Of a stretch of 57,465 nucleotides of DNA, positions 53,568 through 57,465 are shown in pieces. The translations under genes and the position numbers were made by a program. This DNA is from Acidobacteriota bacterium (GTDB lineage Bacteria; Acidobacteriota; Terriglobia; UBA7540): NCBI GenBank assembly GCA_021787735.1, contig JAJYLL010000017.1, positions 1 to 57,465 on the forward strand, read 5' to 3'. Below the pieces are notes generated by a model, which was given only the letters and a program-made list of their open reading frames with translations, did not search any database and had not been told where the DNA came from. Within the stretch, counting starts at the first letter, position 1; each line of letters starts with the position of its first letter.

Positions 53568-55544
53568 CTAACTTGGAGTTTCGGCACTGGAGAGATCGGT
53601 CCTGAGGCGGATCTCTGAAGGGGCCGCGCCAGGCAGCTTCAGTGCAGGCTCGCTATCCACAACTTTCAGTAAGGCCTGTGAGACCCTCTCATCGATTTCA
53701 GCGTCATGCCGCGGATCAACCGGGTAGCGGATCACAACTTCAACAGAAGTTGACAGGACGTTCAACTGGATTTTCGGTCGTAAGCCGTCGACCGGAGCTG
53801 AGTGAACCGTGCGCTTCATTTCACGGTACTGGCTTTCCAGTTCGGTGCCATAGTCTTCCAGGACGCCGGCCACGGCTCCCAGCAATTTCTCTCTGGCCTG
53901 AGAAAGATCAATAGCCCGTGGCAGGGTGAGCCGGGCCTCATGCCACATGAAACTTGTTCCGGAAATCTGTTTGAACAGGCCCGAAGAAGGTTGAAAGACG
54001 ACGGAGTTCGAGAACGCTACCACGCGGCCTGTGGGAGTACCGAACCCGCCACTTCCTAATTCCATCAGGTGAAGCCGGACGAGTCCGATTTCGATAACTT
54101 CGCCCGTGACACTGCCAATCTGAACGCGATCGCCGACGCGAATGCCAAATTTGCCGATCAGGAAGAAATAGCCCACCACGGAGAGAATTACACTCTGCAG
54201 GGCCACCGCCACGCCGGCGGTGAGCAGGCCGGCAAACGTCATGATGGATGTGAGCTTTCCGGCGAGTGTGAAGGCAAACATCAACGCAATAACAAACCAG
54301 AGGACGAACCTTCGGAGGAGCAAGAACTGGTGCCTCTGGCGCGGCTCACGAATGTACCGGTAAACGGCCCGCCGCCAGACTTCCGCTGATAGAAAGACGA
54401 CGATGAGGATGAGAGCGAGGAAGCCCACCCGCACGCCCAAGTGCCTCCAATCGGCGCTGAGGCGGCCGTCAATCGAGTCGCGCCAGTTTGTTAGATTCCG
54501 CTCGTATAGGCTGAGCAATACAGACCGTTTGCTCAAGGGAATGCTGACCGACATAATCTGCTTGAACTGCACGGAGAGATCATCCAACTGCTTGGTCTCC
54601 TGGGCGAGTTCAGCCGGCCCGGCACTGTCCGCCTGGGCGGCAAGCTGGTCACTCGTCTGGAACAATTCTCTCAATTGAGCCATCAGCGGGGTTCGGATAT
54701 CTCTCGCAGTTTTTGAGAGCGCAATCGTCTTCCGGATAAGCGAATCAAGCGTGCGAATGTTGTCGTATTGAGTAACAATATTGGCTGTAATATCCCATAA
54801 TCCCGAGACCTGAGCCCCGCCGTAGGGCCCGGCTGCATTAGGAGTGGGGTTTGGAGATGAGGCGCCGGTCTGGCGTGTCCCTTGAGGAACTGGAGATGCC
54901 GCGGGAGTCGAAGCTGCCAAGGCCTCGATTTGCGATCGAAGACCTGTTGCGCCCAAGCCGGTACTGCTGGTCCCGCTCACGAACTCCACCATACTGCGTA
55001 CGGCGTCCCGCCGCGCCTTGGCAAGGTCCAACTCAGCCTGTACCTCCTGTACCTGGGAGGCTAGTTCCTGCCGTCTGCGGCCGCTGGCCGTCGCCAGCCT
55101 TTGCCTGTCGGAGTCGAGTTCAGCCTGCGTGTCCTGGACCATCTTGTCGAGCTTTGTCTCCATCGCTCGAAGAGCCTGGAATCGCTGTGGAGCGTCACTG
55201 GCCTGCTGTGACTGGTTAGACGCCACCTGCTTTGCGAGGGCATTTGCTTCCGCGCGCGCGAAATCGAAGGAAAGGCGGACCACCTGATCGGCAACCTGGC
55301 GGTTGTTATGCACCACCACCTGGTCATCGGGCTCGGTGGCTATCTGCTGCTCCACTGACAGCTGGCGGTACCATTTGACGGTCTGATTCAGAAATTGAAT
55401 TACCTGGGAGGCCGAGATGGCCCCTGGCGAAGCGGGAGACGGGGAGTCTTGAGGAAGTACCCGGACACCACCCGACATCGTTAGAATCACCAACGAGAGC
55501 AGCAAAGCGCCTCTTTTGATCCTTTTCATCGATCCTTTAATCAT
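53568..55544 (-). CDS. MscS-family mechanosensitive channel with long periplasmic N-terminus
   Basis: About 658 residues from ATG 55544; ATG 55529, 3-4 nt after AAAGGA, is equally possible. Signal peptide (ALLLSLVILTMSGGVRVL), then about 330 residues of predicted periplasmic helices with coiled-coil character (MVQDTQAELDSDRQRLATASGRRRQELASQVQEVQAELDLAK). Four hydrophobic helices follow, ending in the pore helix ALQSVILSVVGYFFLIG, then the MscS beta domain (IRVGDRVQIGSVTGEVIEIGLVRLHLME, VAFSNSVVF). It should release solutes on hypo-osmotic shock. A TATAAT box lies about 220 bp upstream; nothing else is seen between 55.6 and 56.05 kb. Confidence 0.88.
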   Translation of the reverse strand: MIKGSMKRIKRGALLLSLVILTMSGGVRVLPQDSPSPASPGAISASQVIQFLNQTVKWYRQLSVEQQIATEPDDQVVVHNNRQVADQVVRLSFDFARAEANALAKQVASNQSQQASDAPQRFQALRAMETKLDKMVQDTQAELDSDRQRLATASGRRRQELASQVQEVQAELDLAKARRDAVRSMVEFVSGTSSTGLGATGLRSQIEALAASTPAASPVPQGTRQTGASSPNPTPNAAGPYGGAQVSGLWDITANIVTQYDNIRTLDSLIRKTIALSKTARDIRTPLMAQLRELFQTSDQLAAQADSAGPAELAQETKQLDDLSVQFKQIMSVSIPLSKRSVLLSLYERNLTNWRDSIDGRLSADWRHLGVRVGFLALILIVVFLSAEVWRRAVYRYIREPRQRHQFLLLRRFVLWFVIALMFAFTLAGKLTSIMTFAGLLTAGVAVALQSVILSVVGYFFLIGKFGIRVGDRVQIGSVTGEVIEIGLVRLHLMELGSGGFGTPTGRVVAFSNSVVFQPSSGLFKQISGTSFMWHEARLTLPRAIDLSQAREKLLGAVAGVLEDYGTELESQYREMKRTVHSAPVDGLRPKIQLNVLSTSVEVVIRYPVDPRHDAEIDERVSQALLKVVDSEPALKLPGAAPSEIRLRTDLSSAETPS

Positions 55545-55760
55545 ACGTCGCCTGCACCGGTACGAATCCCCGGAGGAACTTCCTCCTGGCATCGAAACCA
55601 CGATGTGAATCGTTAATTGCCGACTGGATGGCGCCCCATAATGGCGATTGGAGGGCCTGTGAGAAGATGATCAGGAAGACCAGAACAGGCAGTTGTATCG
55701 GCATGATGCGCTCCGTGGCGCCTCCTACCTTGAATCCCCACTCCCCTCCGTCAGAAGGCC

Positions 55761-55766
55761 ATTATA
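55761..55766 (-). promoter_or_regulatory. Candidate -10 box upstream of the MscS gene
   Basis: Perfect TATAAT on the minus strand, about 220 bp before the start codon, in the flank cgTATAATgg shared with other boxes in this window. TTAACA lies 19 bp upstream. Confidence 0.35.
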
Positions 55767-56054
55767 CGACAACGCTCGACAGTCTTGTTAAATTCAAAAG
55801 GGAAGCCGGCAACTGCCGACGCCCAGTTTCGTCCATTTGCATGGCTTGTAGCACATTACAGGGTTGTCACTTGTCAAGCTGCGCCGGTCACCTGGCGAAT
55901 TCGAGACCACAAAGCGGCCCATGCGACCGGTGCCTAAAGCCAGCCACGGCTTTCCGATTCAACTCCGTAAACGTCGCCGTCTTCGAAGCCATGCGGATTT
56001 ACGCCGCGGAGTGTCGGCCTGCAAATATTGGAGAAAAGGGCCTCTACCCGCAAC

Positions 56055-57161
56055 TTATTCCTTCACGACTTTGCGTTTGGGATGGCCGTTTCCTGCAACG
56101 GTGGTAATGATGCCTGTGTGTGCGTTGATGCGCCGGATCCGATTATGGACCTTATCGGAGATGAAGACGTTTCCGGCGTGATCGAGAGCAATCCCACAAG
56201 GATCGATCTGGGCCTTGGTCGCGGGACCGCGGTCACCGCTATATCCCTCAAAGGCCGTCCCGGCAATCACGGAGATCATCCCGGTGCGGGCATCCACCCG
56301 GCGAACTGTATAGGCAATGCTCTCGATCAGGTAGACATTGCCGTCAGCGTCTGCGGCTATGTCCAGTAGATCCCCGATGCCGGCGCGAACGGCGGGGCCG
56401 CCATCGCCGGATGGAAGCGGCATCCCATTGCCTGCCACGGTGGTAACCTCCTTCGTCCTGAGACTGATGCGCCGGATGCGGTGATTGTGAACGTCGGCGA
56501 CAAACAGATTTTCGCCTGCGCCGAGCCCGAGCGCGGCAGGCCAGTCAAAACTTGCGTCGAGAGCCGGGCCCCCGTCTCCCGAAAATCCCTTCTTCCGATT
56601 TCCGGCAAACGTTACGGCGCTCTCTTCGACTTCGGCGATTTCATAAAACTTGCTGGCCGAGACGAACAGCGATCCATTCCTGAAGGCAACCATCCCCAGT
56701 GGGTCAGAAAGGTCCGCATCGTAGGCAGGCACTCCATCTGGAGAAACCGGCTCGCGCCCGGCGGAAAGCGTCTTGATGCGCCCAGTCATGTGGTCGATGA
56801 CACGAACGAAAGCCCCGTAGGCACCGCTCTGGCCACCCACGTACAGGTTGCCCTGCGGGTCCAGCGCCAGGCTGTAAACATCTTCAAGAGGTACTTCACG
56901 CGCGTCCGCGTTCTCCTTGAAGCAACACTTCTTTCCGTTGCCGGCGACTACCTTAACGTCGTTGCGCTTCCAATCGATGCGGAGAATGCGTTTTCCGTAA
57001 ACCTCGTTGACATAAAGGTTTCCTAGGGCGTCAAAGGCCATCTGGCAAGGACCATTGATGGCGGTGCGTAATGGGTCGCTTGCCCAGACTTCTCCAGCCG
57101 GGAATAGAAAGATTGCGAGGAGCAGAAAATAAAGTGCTTTGGTAATGGGCTGCCCAGTCAC
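56055..57161 (-). CDS. Secreted six-bladed NHL-repeat beta-propeller
   Basis: 368 residues, GTG start at 57161 with GGAG 5 nt upstream. Signal peptide (ALYFLLLAIFLFPAGEVWA). Six NHL-type blades are readable: QMAFDALGNLYVNEVYGKRILRI, LALDPQGNLYVGG, MVAFRNGSLFVSAS, LGLGAGENLFVADVHNHRIRRI, IAADADGNVYLIE, IALDHAGNVFISDKVHNRIRRI, with VAGNG or GYSGDGGPA linkers between. Such propellers bind proteins, ligands or act as lyases; no catalytic residues can be assigned. The gene is immediately downstream of the 16S rRNA terminator, with its own TATAAT box. Confidence 0.88.
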   Translation of the reverse strand: MTGQPITKALYFLLLAIFLFPAGEVWASDPLRTAINGPCQMAFDALGNLYVNEVYGKRILRIDWKRNDVKVVAGNGKKCCFKENADAREVPLEDVYSLALDPQGNLYVGGQSGAYGAFVRVIDHMTGRIKTLSAGREPVSPDGVPAYDADLSDPLGMVAFRNGSLFVSASKFYEIAEVEESAVTFAGNRKKGFSGDGGPALDASFDWPAALGLGAGENLFVADVHNHRIRRISLRTKEVTTVAGNGMPLPSGDGGPAVRAGIGDLLDIAADADGNVYLIESIAYTVRRVDARTGMISVIAGTAFEGYSGDRGPATKAQIDPCGIALDHAGNVFISDKVHNRIRRINAHTGIITTVAGNGHPKRKVVKE

Positions 57162-57205
57162 GATGGCTCCTGTGAGCGAATTCAGGTCGTCGGTGCGACA
57201 GGGGC

Positions 57206-57211
57206 ATTATA
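57206..57211 (-). promoter_or_regulatory. -10 box of the NHL-repeat gene
   Basis: Perfect TATAAT on the minus strand, 45 bp before the GTG start, just downstream of the rRNA terminator. Confidence 0.5.
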
Positions 57212-57245
57212 CGCTTCAGTTGCTTCAAAGCCTTTGCCCAAAAGC

Positions 57246-57275
57246 AAAGAGGCCGCGATTGCTCGCGGCCTCTTT
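57246..57275 (-). terminator. Terminator of the 16S rRNA transcript
   Basis: AAAGAGGCCGCGA (57246-57258), loop TTGC, TCGCGGCCTCTTT (57263-57275): 13 perfect pairs. On the minus strand it is followed by TTTGCTTTT. It lies about 115 nt after the 16S 3' end. Confidence 0.88.
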
Positions 57276-57339
57276 AAAACTGATGGATTGATGTTGCCCT
57301 TTGACAACTGAGTTGAGCAGCCACGCCGCTGAGCGGTTC

Positions 57340-57375
57340 GTTCCCGGCCTAACCTGCTTAGCAGGTTCCGGGAAC
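57340..57375 (-). other. Long hairpin just after the 16S 3' end, possible processing stem
   Basis: GTTCCCGG (57340-57347) pairs with CCGGGAAC (57368-57375), and inside it AACCTGC (57351-57357) with GCAGGTT (57361-57367). Fifteen pairs with a small bulge and TTA loop, starting 13 nt from the mature 3' end. No T-run. Confidence 0.5.
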
Positions 57376-57385
57376 CGGTTCTCTC

Positions 57386-57465
<80 letters not shown>

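Noticed and set aside
55602..56107. 159-codon plus-strand frame upstream of the MscS gene
   Set aside because: Cys- and Pro-rich random composition, overlaps the NHL gene end, no ribosome site.

Overview
The window is about 57 kb of moderately GC-rich bacterial chromosome with mostly housekeeping and metabolic genes. I see no phage, transposase, integrase or CRISPR array. The gene families suggest Acidobacteriota: DUF5916 outer-membrane proteins, DUF4382 and DUF4252 proteins, an ECF sigma operon, the small MARGW protein, and a bc complex with heme c fused to cytochrome b. This phylum call is an inference; the 3' end of a 16S rRNA gene at the right edge could settle it.

Layout. 1-10.2 kb: partial larE, then a YdjC-type deacetylase, a beta-propeller glycosidase-like protein, a class IV histone-deacetylase-like enzyme, a DUF5916 outer-membrane protein, glmS and a Tat-exported sulfatase-fold protein. 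10.2-17.4 kb, all on the minus strand: argJ, a membrane-anchored unknown, a GNAT acetyltransferase, selD, kbl-tdh (threonine to glycine plus acetyl-CoA) and an aldo/keto reductase. 17.6-25.3 kb: a frameshifted PAP2 phosphatase, a radical SAM protein, an aromatic attenuator with aroF (DAHP synthase), a membrane protein with a thioester-reductase-like protein, an enolase-superfamily pseudogene and ilvD. 25.6-28.6 kb: a PadR regulator, a VKOR-DsbA-rhodanese fusion and a tRNA with anticodon CAT. 29-34.5 kb: a small bc-type complex (cytochrome c, Rieske, cytochrome b fused to c) and typA. 34.7-43.2 kb: an alpha/beta hydrolase, glnA, a DUF4382 lipoprotein, small genes and the ECF sigma/anti-sigma/DUF4252 operon. 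43.4-53.3 kb: holA, rpsT, hpt, mutS, anmK, a YdcF protein, tsaC, rpsU, a zinc ribbon, mtaB and a small conserved protein. 53.5 kb to the end: an MscS-type channel, an NHL beta-propeller and the 16S rRNA 3' end on the minus strand.

The strongest observations are these. (1) selD is itself a selenoprotein gene: an in-frame TGA falls at the catalytic Cys position, followed 2 nt later by a two-tier SECIS-like hairpin, so a plain ORF call loses the first 19 codons. (2) aroF is preceded by a complete transcription attenuator: promoter, a 24-codon leader peptide with nine aromatic residues including Tyr-Trp-Tyr-Trp, mutually exclusive hairpins and a terminator. (3) GlmS carries Ser where the N-terminal nucleophilic Cys should be. 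(4) The 16S gene is followed within about 115 nt by a strong terminator and then a protein gene, so it is not linked to a 23S gene here. (5) A VKOR, DsbA and rhodanese domain are fused in one polypeptide. Several genes have a -10 box only 6-9 nt before the start codon, suggesting leaderless transcripts.
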